From assembly GCA_964342525.1 (NCBI GenBank), contig CAYFGQ010000074.1, forward strand, positions 1 to 16,207: a DNA stretch of 16,207 nucleotides, in the 5' to 3' direction. This document shows positions 1 through 7,140 of this stretch, in pieces. A program made the translations under genes and the position numbers. The stretch is from G963676205 sp964342525 (GTDB lineage: Bacteria; Campylobacterota; Campylobacteria; Campylobacterales; Arcobacteraceae). Under the pieces are notes generated by a model that saw only the letters and a program-made list of their open reading frames with translations, was not told the DNA's origin and made no database searches. Every line of letters begins with the position of its first letter. The first letter of the stretch is position 1.

Positions 1-18
1 AAAAGAAGAAGACCAAGT

Positions 19-219
19 ATGGAAGAGAGATATATAGGAAAAAGGATCAAAGTAAGCACAAAAGATGGATTTACTTCATCTGTACCCATAGTAAAAATGA
101 AATACCTAGATTCAATGGATGGCTATGTACTCACCATATACAATGGTAGAAAAAACCAAGAACTCCCTAAAGTATTTTCTAAAGAAGCTATTGAAGAGAT
201 GGTAAAAAGTAATAGATAA
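19..219 (+). CDS. Small hypothetical protein, possibly the C-terminal end of a longer gene
   Basis: I do not recognise this 66-residue product. It is charged and soluble, with no membrane segment or cysteine. The pattern YIGKRIKVSTKDG followed by alternating hydrophobic residues suggests a small beta-rich fold, then a short helix at the C-terminus (about residues 54-64). The reading frame stays open to the left edge of the window and would add the basic residues KRRRPS, so the gene may begin outside the window. The ATG used here is preceded only by an AAGAAGAAGA purine run, not by a clear AGGA-type ribosome binding site. A hairpin terminator follows about 90 bases downstream, ahead of the flagellin gene, so the two are probably transcribed separately. 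No function is proposed. Confidence 0.55.
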   Translation: MEERYIGKRIKVSTKDGFTSSVPIVKMKYLDSMDGYVLTIYNGRKNQELPKVFSKEAIEEMVKSNR

Positions 220-310
220 AAATTAAAATTATTACTAAAACTCATAAAATATCTAAAAAATATTTCTAAAACTATATACAAAAAATCAAACAAAACTAAT
301 ATAATCCTAC

Positions 311-336
311 ACAAAAGCCTTTAGCTGGGCTTTTGT
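311..336 (+). terminator. Intrinsic terminator hairpin between the small ORF and flagellin
   Basis: A perfect 9-bp stem, ACAAAAGCC paired with GGCTTTTGT, encloses the 8-base loop TTTAGCTG. The T run is inside the 3' arm and the bases after it are not a clean T tract. The stem is nearly symmetric and could work on either strand. It separates the upstream small gene from the flagellin transcription unit. Confidence 0.55.
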
Positions 337-380
337 AATAGACTTATTAAACTTAAATATATATAAAATATAAGCTAATT

Positions 381-409
381 TTTAGAAATGTATGTCATAA
401 TTTTACTAT
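381..409 (+). promoter_or_regulatory. Candidate sigma70-type promoter of the flagellin gene
   Basis: TTTAGA (381-386) and TACTAT (404-409) are separated by 17 bases. They would start transcription near 416, giving a leader of roughly 17 bases that contains the AAAGGA ribosome binding site at 422-427. I see no sigma54 element (TGGC-N9-TTGC) and no convincing sigma28 element (CGATAA type) upstream of the gene. An overlapping CATAAT (396-401) is a weaker alternative -10 without a matching -35. Confidence 0.35.
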
Positions 410-433
410 GAAAAATGATTCAAAGGATATAAG

Positions 434-1288
434 ATGGTAGTAAACACAAACGTTGCCGCTCTTCAAGCAAATGAATCAGCGACAAACACAGGACAAAGAC
501 TTAACAACTCATTAGAAAAGTTAAGCACAGGTTTAGAGATAAACAAAGCAAGTGATGATGCATCTGGTTTAGCTATAGCAGATAAACTAAGAACACAAGT
601 ATCTTCACTAAATCAGTCAGTAGATAATGGTAATTCAGCAGTAGCCCTAACTCAAATAGCAGATAAAGCAATGGCTGAACAATCAAATATCTTAGATGTA
701 GTAAAACAAAAACTTATCCAAGCAAAAACAGCAACTACCTCTGAAGAAGGTAGAACAGCTATTGCAAAAGATGTAAGTAAACTATTAAGTCAGTTAGACA
801 ATATCGCATCACAAACAAACTATAATGGACAGTATCTATTACAAGCAGATAATGCAAATACAGGTACAGTGCAAGAGATGAAATTTCAAATGGGAGAACT
901 TGCAGCAAATACAATAGACCTAGTAGCTGGTAATGTACAATCAAATACAACAGGCCTAGCACTAGATGCCCTAAAAGATTTCCAAACAGGAGCAGAGCTT
1001 ACTGCAGATGCAGCAGGACAATATATGGCAACAGTTGATGATGCATTAAACACTCTAAATGGATGGAGAGCAGACTATGGTTCTACTCAAAACCAAATAG
1101 AATCAAGTACAAGAAACCTAATGACAGAAGCAACAAACCTAAGTGCAGCAGAATCAGTGATAAGAGATGTGGACTATGCAAATGAAAGTGCAAACTTCTC
1201 ACAACAAAACATCATCTCACAAGCAGGTACATATTCACTAAGCCAAGCAAATGCATCTAAACAGAATGTATTACAGTTATTACAATAA
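434..1288 (+). CDS. fla: Flagellin (short, D0/D1 core type)
   Basis: This is the structural subunit of the flagellar filament, exported by the flagellar type III system and polymerised outside the cell. The N-terminus (MVVNTNVAALQAN, then the LSTGLEINKASDDASGLAIAD region at about 31-50) is the conserved D0/D1 segment. The C-terminus (AESVIRDVDYANESANFS to the final NVLQLLQ) is the matching D1/D0 segment. Only about 50-60 residues lie between the two D1 halves, so the variable D2/D3 domains are essentially absent. At 284 residues it is about half the length of Campylobacter flagellins but in line with short Arcobacter-type ones. The region equivalent to the Salmonella TLR5 contact site reads LDVVKQKLIQ (87-96) and lacks the key arginine. 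AAAGGA precedes the ATG by about 6 bases, so the start is secure. Only one flagellin gene is in view; whether it is FlaA or FlaB cannot be told. Confidence 0.97.
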   Translation: MVVNTNVAALQANESATNTGQRLNNSLEKLSTGLEINKASDDASGLAIADKLRTQVSSLNQSVDNGNSAVALTQIADKAMAEQSNILDVVKQKLIQAKTATTSEEGRTAIAKDVSKLLSQLDNIASQTNYNGQYLLQADNANTGTVQEMKFQMGELAANTIDLVAGNVQSNTTGLALDALKDFQTGAELTADAAGQYMATVDDALNTLNGWRADYGSTQNQIESSTRNLMTEATNLSAAESVIRDVDYANESANFSQQNIISQAGTYSLSQANASKQNVLQLLQ

Positions 1289-1321
1289 AAGTGGTATGGG
1301 AAAACTAACTATGAGACAGAT

Positions 1322-1350
1322 AAAAAGAGATAGATTTACTATCCCTTTTT
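1322..1350. terminator. Bidirectional terminator shared by flagellin and the convergent membrane-protein gene
   Basis: AAAAAGaGATAG pairs with CTATCcCTTTTT in a 12-position stem with one A-C mismatch and the loop ATTTA. It lies 33 bases after the flagellin stop and 4 bases from the end of the convergent gene at 1354. T-rich sequence follows the stem in both directions, so it can terminate both transcripts. Confidence 0.75.
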
Positions 1351-1353
1351 ATT

Positions 1354-1776
1354 TTAATTATCAGCATTATTAAGCTCTTGTAGAATTGATTTTAAAGCTT
1401 TTATATTAAAATAAGACAAAAGTAAAAATAAAAGCCCTAAAAACGATATAGCAAACATCCCTTGAAGAAATGCATACACAATGATAATACAACCAAGCGT
1501 CGCAAAGAACCCATTAAAACCAATTGAAATAGAGTAAAAAAACTTATTACTCTTATCTATAGGAATCTCAGCCCCAAATATCTTACTAGTCCCAGGAAAT
1601 AGTAAAATCGCAGGAATAGTATAAGTCATAATAAACATCGCCAAAAATACCAAAAGATAAAGCACCCCTGTAGATGTAGACTGAGCCATCACTATTAATA
1701 CCCCTAAAAAAGATACAATTGAAAATATCCAGTTGTTTACTCTTAATAAGTTATGTGATTTTTTGTTTTCTTGCAT
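1354..1776 (-). CDS. Hypothetical inner-membrane protein with four predicted helices
   Basis: I do not recognise a named family for this 140-residue protein. Hydropathy by eye gives four membrane segments at about residues 14-32, 36-60, 80-103 and 106-125. A hydrophilic loop (TSKIFGAEIPIDKSNK, about 63-78) lies between the second and third, and the C-terminal tail is short and charged. The N-terminus (MQENKKSHN) is polar and basic, suggesting a cytoplasmic start. There is no signal peptide cleavage site and no catalytic motif. AAGG lies about 9 bases before the ATG, which supports the start. The gene stands alone between the flagellin terminator and about 180 bases of AT-rich intergenic sequence. 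No function is proposed. Confidence 0.75.
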   Translation of the reverse strand: MQENKKSHNLLRVNNWIFSIVSFLGVLIVMAQSTSTGVLYLLVFLAMFIMTYTIPAILLFPGTSKIFGAEIPIDKSNKFFYSISIGFNGFFATLGCIIIVYAFLQGMFAISFLGLLFLLLSYFNIKALKSILQELNNADN

Positions 1777-1957
1777 TTATGTGACCTTGAAATATTTATT
1801 TTTTTATTGAGGTTGTATTTTATCTTTTTTATTATGGGAGGAAGATAAAAGTAAATATACACAGAATAAATTATACCTAAACCAATAAATTATAGTATAA
1901 TTCGACTATTGATATCTCTTTTTAACTTTCCCTAAATTTATAAGTAAACTTAAAAAC

Positions 1958-2719
1958 TTATTTAACTTGTAATCTATAGTCAATAAAATATAAATGAGCA
2001 TTAATTAATGAATTATCTAATCTTTTTCCAAGTTTTTCTTTTTCATTTAATAAAAACTTTTCATATTTTATATTATCTTCATATTGTTTATTTTTTAAAA
2101 TATCAATTATTATACGATTTTGTCTCATAATTTCTCTTTGATTATCTTCTATCTTTCTTAATCTACTTTCAGTTCTAGAATTATGATGAACTATTTCATT
2201 TCTATTCATTTCTATTTTTTTTATTACTTCTTCTGTAGACTGATTAGAAAGATATTGGCCTCCAATAAATAAACCTAATTCAATAACAACTTCTCCAATA
2301 ATTCTAAAAATATTAGGAGAATTAACACTTATTTCTTTAAAAACTATTGAATTTTTACCATCATATAATGACTTGTATTGATTATTACCTACTCTATAAA
2401 AAATCATTGGCTTATTTAATTGATGAAATTTTTTCCAAAAATCTTTTGCATTATTAGATTTACTGCTAAATCTAACATAATCTAAATCAATATTATTATC
2501 TAATACGACTTCTCTATTAAAAACATTTATATCTATATAATCATCAAAAGACTTTTTACTTATTATAAAATCATCATCTGTATAACCTTTATCATAAAGT
2601 AACTGCATTTCTTTTATTTGAATTAGTTTCATACTTATATTAGTTAAAAACATTATTGTTTTAGCCAAATGCCAATTTGATAATGTTCTATCTGATTGAA
2701 GTATAATTTCATCTGTCAT
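1958..2719 (-). CDS. Uncharacterised protein with a hydrophobic segment and coiled-coil tail, beside ssrA
   Basis: I do not recognise this 253-residue protein. The N-terminal half (1-130) looks like a soluble mixed alpha/beta region rich in Asp, Asn and Lys. A hydrophobic stretch (about 138-156, around VVIELGLFIGGQYL) follows and could be a buried helix or a single membrane segment. Residues 160-235 are a highly charged, probably coiled-coil helix. There is no signal peptide. AAGGA about 8 bases before the ATG supports the start. The gene looks richer in A and T than its neighbours and leans on AAT, ATA, TTA and AAA codons. It lies about 200 bases beyond the 3' end of ssrA, a common site for integration of mobile DNA in bacteria. 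This suggests, but does not show, that the gene is acquired. No integrase or att repeat is visible. Confidence 0.75.
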   Translation of the reverse strand: MTDEIILQSDRTLSNWHLAKTIMFLTNISMKLIQIKEMQLLYDKGYTDDDFIISKKSFDDYIDINVFNREVVLDNNIDLDYVRFSSKSNNAKDFWKKFHQLNKPMIFYRVGNNQYKSLYDGKNSIVFKEISVNSPNIFRIIGEVVIELGLFIGGQYLSNQSTEEVIKKIEMNRNEIVHHNSRTESRLRKIEDNQREIMRQNRIIIDILKNKQYEDNIKYEKFLLNEKEKLGKRLDNSLINAHLYFIDYRLQVK

Positions 2720-2867
2720 ATTAAATTCCTTATATCAATTCCTTAATACTAAATAATAAAATAATATTTTTTTAATATAACTTAGATTATTAATAAAATA
2801 GGAAAAAAGTATTTATTTTCTAATCTAAAAAGCTATTATTTAATGATCTTTATCAAATATACTATTT

Positions 2868-2895
2868 TTAATAATAATTTATAACTTATTATTAA
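2868..2895 (-). terminator. Weak A/T-only hairpin downstream of ssrA
   Basis: TTAATAATAA pairs perfectly with TTATTATTAA (10 bp) around an 8-base loop, 22 bases after the tmRNA 3' end. It has no G-C pair and no following U tract, so it may be only a processing signal or a chance product of the A/T richness. Confidence 0.25.
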
Positions 2896-2916
2896 TTTAG
2901 ATTCTCTATTAATGAT

Positions 2917-3311
2917 TGGTGGAGATGTGCGGGATTGAACCGCAGTCTTAAAATAGCTACTACCAGCGTCTACATGTTTAGAGAGATTGTAAAATTTCAC
3001 TTAGTAGCAGCACAACCTGCAAAGCAACTTCTAAGCTAAGATCTAAAATGTCTCAATTTGGATCGATCAATTCCAAAAAGATAATCTATCAGGGTTGAGT
3101 CTCCAAAATCTACTTAGATAGAATCAGTAGCGGAAACCTCCAAAGGCTCAAGCCGTTAGGCGAACCAAGTTTTGTGAAACTTACGCAGCGTGCGCGTAAG
3201 CTGGAGCGTAATTATTATTATTTGCGTCTAAAAATTTTGGACCTTTTAACGATGTGCCCAGACCGACATGCAGCCAATCCTCACTATTCCAATCGATACC
3301 AAGTCATCCCC
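2917..3311 (-). ncRNA. ssrA: Transfer-messenger RNA (tmRNA)
   Basis: tmRNA rescues ribosomes stalled on broken messages, together with SmpB, and adds a degradation tag. The 5' end GGGGATG pairs with CATCTCC next to the 3' ACCA to form the seven-pair tRNA-like acceptor stem; CCA is encoded. The T-arm GCGGTTCAATCCCGC is intact. The tag reading frame starts at the resume codon GCA (3225-3223) and encodes ANNNNYAPAYAHAA, then stops with TAA at 3183-3181. This resembles epsilon-proteobacterial tags, with the hydrophobic/Ala-Ala end recognised by ClpXP-type proteases. It is a one-piece tmRNA of about 395 nt, not a permuted two-piece form. It has its own promoter upstream at 3354-3382. The 3' flank is AT-rich, and an A/T-only hairpin at 2868-2895 is the only terminator candidate there. 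Confidence 0.97.
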
Positions 3312-3353
3312 ACAGATGATTGATAGTATTGAATACTAAAAATTGAGGGTGGG

Positions 3354-3382
3354 ATTATACTGTTTTTTTGTTTAGATGTAAA
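3354..3382 (-). promoter_or_regulatory. Promoter of ssrA
   Basis: On the minus strand TTTACA (3382-3377) and TATAAT (3359-3354) are separated by exactly 17 bases. This is the best sigma70-type promoter in the window. Transcription would begin near 3347, giving a 5' leader of about 36 bases that must be removed to make the mature end at 3311. The leader contains a 15-bp palindrome, TAGTATTCAATACTA (3338-3324), which may fold or bind a protein. Confidence 0.75.
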
Positions 3383-3435
3383 GGGGTTTGTTGGTTAGTA
3401 GAGTTGTAAATTTATAAGTTGTATGTTGTAGATGC

Positions 3436-3461
3436 TAAGAAGTGAAAGATTTCACTTCTTA
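3436..3461 (-). terminator. Terminator-like hairpin ending the uvrB operon
   Basis: An 11-bp perfect stem (minus strand TAAGAAGTGAA with TTCACTTCTTA) has a 4-base loop and begins 10 bases after the last gene of the operon. A clean U tract does not follow the stem. Instead a stretch with no G in the transcript continues to the ssrA promoter, so termination may depend partly on Rho. Confidence 0.5.
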
Positions 3462-3471
3462 TTATGCCTAA

Positions 3472-4053
3472 TTATTTTAAATATTGGATGATTGGAGATA
3501 GTGCTTCTTTTTTCTCTTCTTCACTCATTTTTCCATCCAATGCACCAGCTTTTACATTTCCTCTAAAAAGCTTTTCTATTACTCCACCTTTGTTTATTTT
3601 ATATAGAGTATAACTTATAGGACTTTGATCAGTAAAAGCTAAAGAGTGAATAATCTCACCACTACTATCTGATACCATTTTGATATCTCTACCGTCTACA
3701 AATTTTTCTAAAGTTGGCTCGATTGCAAACTTTTTTAGAACCAATGGAAGTGATGAAATATTTGCTACTACTATGATATTTTTATCTGTTTTTATATAAG
3801 TATTTAGATCATTTAATACAGCTAGTGATTCATGATTTCCAACTATTATATAGTTCTCTTTTTTATTGAAGATTTCTACCTTTGAATATATCTTATCATC
3901 ACCTATGATCTTGTACTGATTTGGAAGATATCTTATATCTAAAGCTATCTCTTTTTTCTGCTCATTTGACTCTGGTTTTGGAGCTACTAAATATGTAAGT
4001 CCTACTATTGCTAGTGTACTTATAAGTACGATTATGATTATATTTTTTATCAC
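3472..4053 (-). CDS. Small membrane-anchored periplasmic protein, possible thioredoxin-like fold, third gene of the uvrB operon
   Basis: I place the start at the GTG at 4053, not the in-frame ATG at 4077. The GTG overlaps the upstream stop as GTGA and has AAAGGAAA about 8 bases before it; the ATG has no good ribosome binding site. The product is then 193 residues. Residues 1-22 form one membrane helix (IIIIVLISTLAIVGLTYLV) and the rest would lie in the periplasm. The alternation of strands and helices, with NYIIVGNHESL, then NIIVVANISSLP, then SYTLYKINKGGVIEKLFRGNV, loosely recalls a thioredoxin-like fold, but there is no CXXC pair, so it is not an ordinary oxidoreductase. The family is not recognised with confidence. 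Coupling to the MnmC-like gene implies co-translation. Its role is unknown. Confidence 0.75.
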   Translation of the reverse strand: MIKNIIIIVLISTLAIVGLTYLVAPKPESNEQKKEIALDIRYLPNQYKIIGDDKIYSKVEIFNKKENYIIVGNHESLAVLNDLNTYIKTDKNIIVVANISSLPLVLKKFAIEPTLEKFVDGRDIKMVSDSSGEIIHSLAFTDQSPISYTLYKINKGGVIEKLFRGNVKAGALDGKMSEEEKKEALSPIIQYLK

Positions 4054-5153
4054 TTTAAATTTCCTTTCTTTACCCATCTTTTAAATAATCTATTTGGCAA
4101 TATATCACTATCTATATCTTTATGTTCAAAAATATAATTAACTAATTCGTTTGCCAAATATGGTGATAGTACAAAACCTCTACCACCTACACCATTGAAA
4201 ATATATAAATTCTCATACATAGTAAATTTACTCTCATCTACAAAGGAGCCATGCTTCATATGGGGAAACTCTTGTAAAGTCTTAGAGGAGTTTATAAGTT
4301 TACCAATCATTGGAAAATAATCCATACTAGAAGCCCTTGCTCCCCCATATAAATTTAACACCTCACATCCATCTAGCTCTACTATGTCACTTGCTTTTTT
4401 TAGTAGTTGTTCTGTATCACTATTATCCACCTCTTTATCTAATACATTTCTATGGTGAGTTGCACCTATAGATACTATATATGCATCTTTCTCTTTTGTT
4501 TCAAAAGACTTGGAAACTGAACACTCTTTATGGTAGTTATACTTAAACAAACTCTTTGTTTTTATATCTATTCTTTGTCCCCAAACTGGTCTTATACCTA
4601 GATATTTTTCATCTAAAAGAGATACATCTGCACCAGAACACCAAATGATATTTTTTGCTTGAATTTGATCGTTTATTTTCCAGATGTTTTCTTTTTGACA
4701 TAAAGATTTCACTTCATATCCTAGTTTTTTTTCTATATCTTTTGTAAGCGCTTGACATAGTTTTTGAGACTTTACTACTGAACCTATTTTGAAAAAATAT
4801 CCATTATGTTTTTCTTCATACTTAAAGTCCATACTATCTTTATAGCTTTCAAACTTTTCCCTATCTTTTTCATCTTTTGGGATTCTAAGGGTTCCACAAT
4901 TGTCTATACAATCAGCAAAATTTTTCATATAAAAATCAGTAGAAAATTTCAACGCAGATGTTACTAAATCTTTAAATTTATTTGGCTTTCCAAGTAGTGG
5001 GGAGAGAAAGGCACCAGCTGCTCCACTTGCTGCATCCCCTACTTCTGATTTTTTATCTATAAGTAAAAGAGAGTCTGTTTTTTGAGCAAGAAAATATGCC
5101 GTACTTGATCCAGCTATACCAGCTCCAATTATTATATAATCATAAATTTTCAT
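4050..5153 (-). CDS. MnmC C-domain-like FAD-dependent oxidoreductase (DAO family)
   Basis: The 367-residue protein begins with a Rossmann FAD-binding motif GAGIAG (10-15) in YDYIIIGAGIAGSSTAYFL. Next come the MnmC-like segment ASGAAGAFLSPLLGK, a late GGARASSMDYFPMIGKL and a C-terminal NGVGGRGFVLSPYLANEL. These match the FAD domain of MnmC, which in bifunctional enzymes removes the carboxymethyl group from cmnm5(s2)U at the tRNA wobble position. Bifunctional MnmC is about 650 residues; here the N-terminal methyltransferase domain is absent. The ATG lies one base after the uvrB stop (TAGTATG), so translation is likely coupled to uvrB. It could instead be a related DAO-family enzyme such as an amino-acid oxidase. 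The fold assignment is secure and the tRNA substrate is likely but inferred. Confidence 0.85.
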   Translation of the reverse strand: MKIYDYIIIGAGIAGSSTAYFLAQKTDSLLLIDKKSEVGDAASGAAGAFLSPLLGKPNKFKDLVTSALKFSTDFYMKNFADCIDNCGTLRIPKDEKDREKFESYKDSMDFKYEEKHNGYFFKIGSVVKSQKLCQALTKDIEKKLGYEVKSLCQKENIWKINDQIQAKNIIWCSGADVSLLDEKYLGIRPVWGQRIDIKTKSLFKYNYHKECSVSKSFETKEKDAYIVSIGATHHRNVLDKEVDNSDTEQLLKKASDIVELDGCEVLNLYGGARASSMDYFPMIGKLINSSKTLQEFPHMKHGSFVDESKFTMYENLYIFNGVGGRGFVLSPYLANELVNYIFEHKDIDSDILPNRLFKRWVKKGNLK

Positions 5154-5154
5154 A

Positions 5155-7128
5155 CTATATTTTTTTGATCTTTTCTATCTCATCACGAAGTCTAATCGCT
5201 TCTTCAAAATTTAAATCTTTTGCTGCTTTTGTCATCTTTTTATTTAACTCTATTAGTATCTTTTTACGCTCAGCTGCTGGCATTTTTTCTAGTTTATTTT
5301 TCTTCAATGCCACATCATCATATTCTTCAAGTTTTAGATTTTCGTCAAGTTTTCTTATTGTGGTTTTTGGTGTGATTCCATGCTTTTTATTATGAGCCAT
5401 TTGTATCTCTCTACGATTGTTTGTAGTATCGATTGCAAACTGCATAGAGTCTGTTATCTTTTTACAATATAAGATAACCTTACCATTTTCATTTCTAGCT
5501 GCCCTACCCATTGTTTGGATAAGACTTGTACGTGATCTTAAAAACCCTTCCTTATCAGCATCTAAAATAGCTACTAAAGATGTCTCAGGGATATCAAGTC
5601 CTTCCCTTAGAAGATTGATTCCAATAAGTACATCAAACTCCCCTAATCTTAAAGCACGGATGATCTGATTTCTCTCTATGGCATCTATCTCACTATGCAT
5701 ATATTTTACTTTGATACCAAGACCAGCATAATATGAAGCAAGCTCTTCAGCCATCTTTTTTGTAAGTACTGTGATAAGTACCCTCTCATTTTTCTCTACC
5801 ACTTTTTTTATCTCATCATGTAGATTTTCTACTTGGTATTCACTATCTTTTATCTCTATCACTGGATCAAGTAGTCCTGTAGGTCTGATGATTTGCTCAG
5901 CTACTTCTGATGAGAGATCAAGCTCAAGTTCATTTGGAGTAGCAGATACAAACATAAAGTGAGGAGCTTTTCCAATATACTCTTCAAACTTTAGAGGTCT
6001 ATTATCAAGTGCAGAAGGAAGTCTAAATCCATAGTCTACAAGAACCTCTTTTCTACTCCTATCCCCTGCATACATTCCCCTAAACTGAGAAAGTGATACA
6101 TGAGACTCATCTACAATTAAAAGATAGTCATCATATTTTTGCTCAAAATAATCTATAAGTGAATAAGGAGTTTCCCCAGGAGCTAGTCCTGTAAGGTGTC
6201 TTGAGTAGTTTTCTATCCCTTTACACATACCAGTAGATTCAAGCATCTCTAGATCAAACTCTACCCTTTGTTTAAGTCTTTGGTACTCCACAAGCATATT
6301 TTCTTGCTCATAGTACTTTAGCCTCTCATCAAGCTCCTCTTCTATGGACTTAATAGCTAAGGCTAATTTATCATTTGAAACTACAAATGGATTTACTGAG
6401 TAGATAGTAACTGTATCAAGCTCTTTTTGAACTTTATTTGTAAGATATTCTACTTTTCTAATAGTCTCAATCTCATCACCAAAGAACTCAATCTTAAAAT
6501 ATTCATCTTCAAAATAAGCTGGGAAAATATCAATTACATCCCCATTTACTCTAAAATCTGCCCTATCAAAGAACTTATCGTTTCTTTTATATCCCATCTC
6601 TACAAGTTTAAGAAGTAGTTCTCTTTGAGAATATTCTTGTCCTGTTTCTAACTTTTGAACCATAGCACTGTATTCTTCAGGTGATCCAAGACCATAGTTT
6701 GCAGATACTGATGCTATACAAATAACATCATCAAAACTAAGAAGTGAAGCAGTTGCACTAAGCCTAAGTCTTTCTAACTCAGCATTTATAGAACTATCTT
6801 TTTCTATAAATAGATCTTGCCTAGGAATATAGGCTTCTGGCTGATAGTAGTCATAGTATGAGATAAAGTATTCCACGTGATTATTTGGGAAAAACTGTTT
6901 AAACTCACTATATAACTGTGCAGCTAGAGTTTTATTGTGTGTCATGATCAGGGTTGGCTTTTGGGTCTTTTCAATCACCTTTGCCATAGTATATGTTTTA
7001 CCACTACCTGTTACACCTAGTAAGGTTTGGTATTGATTACCATCCATTATAGAATCTGAGAGCTTTTTTATCGCTTCTGGTTGATCCCCTGCTGGGGAGT
7101 ATTTACTATCTACTTCAAATTTTTTCAT
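5155..7128 (-). CDS. uvrB: Excinuclease ABC subunit B
   Basis: UvrB is the damage-verifying helicase-like subunit of nucleotide excision repair. It is loaded by UvrA and then recruits UvrC for incision. At 657 residues it is full length. Visible parts in order are the start MKKFEVDSKYSPAGDQPEAI, Walker A GVTGSGKT (38-45), the damage-probing beta-hairpin YYDYYQPEAY (91-100), Walker B-type DESH (340-343), SATP (395-398), the helicase motif INLLREGLDIPE (about 500) and GRAARN. A C-terminal UVR helix pair (about 620-657) binds UvrC. It is the first gene of a three-gene operon and is followed after one base by the MnmC-like gene. Upstream, TATAAT ends only 6 bases before the ATG and there is no ribosome binding site, suggesting a leaderless message. 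The start agrees with the usual UvrB N-terminus. Confidence 0.98.
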   Translation of the reverse strand: MKKFEVDSKYSPAGDQPEAIKKLSDSIMDGNQYQTLLGVTGSGKTYTMAKVIEKTQKPTLIMTHNKTLAAQLYSEFKQFFPNNHVEYFISYYDYYQPEAYIPRQDLFIEKDSSINAELERLRLSATASLLSFDDVICIASVSANYGLGSPEEYSAMVQKLETGQEYSQRELLLKLVEMGYKRNDKFFDRADFRVNGDVIDIFPAYFEDEYFKIEFFGDEIETIRKVEYLTNKVQKELDTVTIYSVNPFVVSNDKLALAIKSIEEELDERLKYYEQENMLVEYQRLKQRVEFDLEMLESTGMCKGIENYSRHLTGLAPGETPYSLIDYFEQKYDDYLLIVDESHVSLSQFRGMYAGDRSRKEVLVDYGFRLPSALDNRPLKFEEYIGKAPHFMFVSATPNELELDLSSEVAEQIIRPTGLLDPVIEIKDSEYQVENLHDEIKKVVEKNERVLITVLTKKMAEELASYYAGLGIKVKYMHSEIDAIERNQIIRALRLGEFDVLIGINLLREGLDIPETSLVAILDADKEGFLRSRTSLIQTMGRAARNENGKVILYCKKITDSMQFAIDTTNNRREIQMAHNKKHGITPKTTIRKLDENLKLEEYDDVALKKNKLEKMPAAERKKILIELNKKMTKAAKDLNFEEAIRLRDEIEKIKKI

Positions 7129-7134
7129 AGGCGG

Positions 7135-7140
7135 ATTATA
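7135..7140 (-). promoter_or_regulatory. -10 element directly upstream of uvrB
   Basis: On the minus strand TATAAT is followed by CCGCCT and then the uvrB ATG. Normal -10 to start-site spacing puts the first transcribed base at or next to the start codon. No convincing -35 is visible at 16-18 bases; that region is A/T-rich. Confidence 0.5.

Noticed and set aside
340..433. sigma28 or sigma54 flagellar promoter
   Set aside because: No CGATAA-type or TGGC-N9-TTGC element is present upstream of the flagellin gene; a sigma70-like pair fits better.
759..962. 67-codon minus-strand frame inside flagellin
   Set aside because: It is a Leu/Tyr-rich antisense shadow of the Gln/Ala/Thr-rich flagellin.
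2720..3320. ssrA as the attachment site of an integrated island
   Set aside because: No copy of the tmRNA 3' end (GCGGTTCAATCCCGCACATC) is visible elsewhere in the window, and there is no integrase; the idea is kept only as context for the neighbouring unknown gene.
5096..5962. Plus-strand open frames (99, 83 and 63 codons) opposite uvrB and the MnmC-like gene
   Set aside because: They are antisense to well conserved protein motifs and are Ser/Phe-rich shadows.
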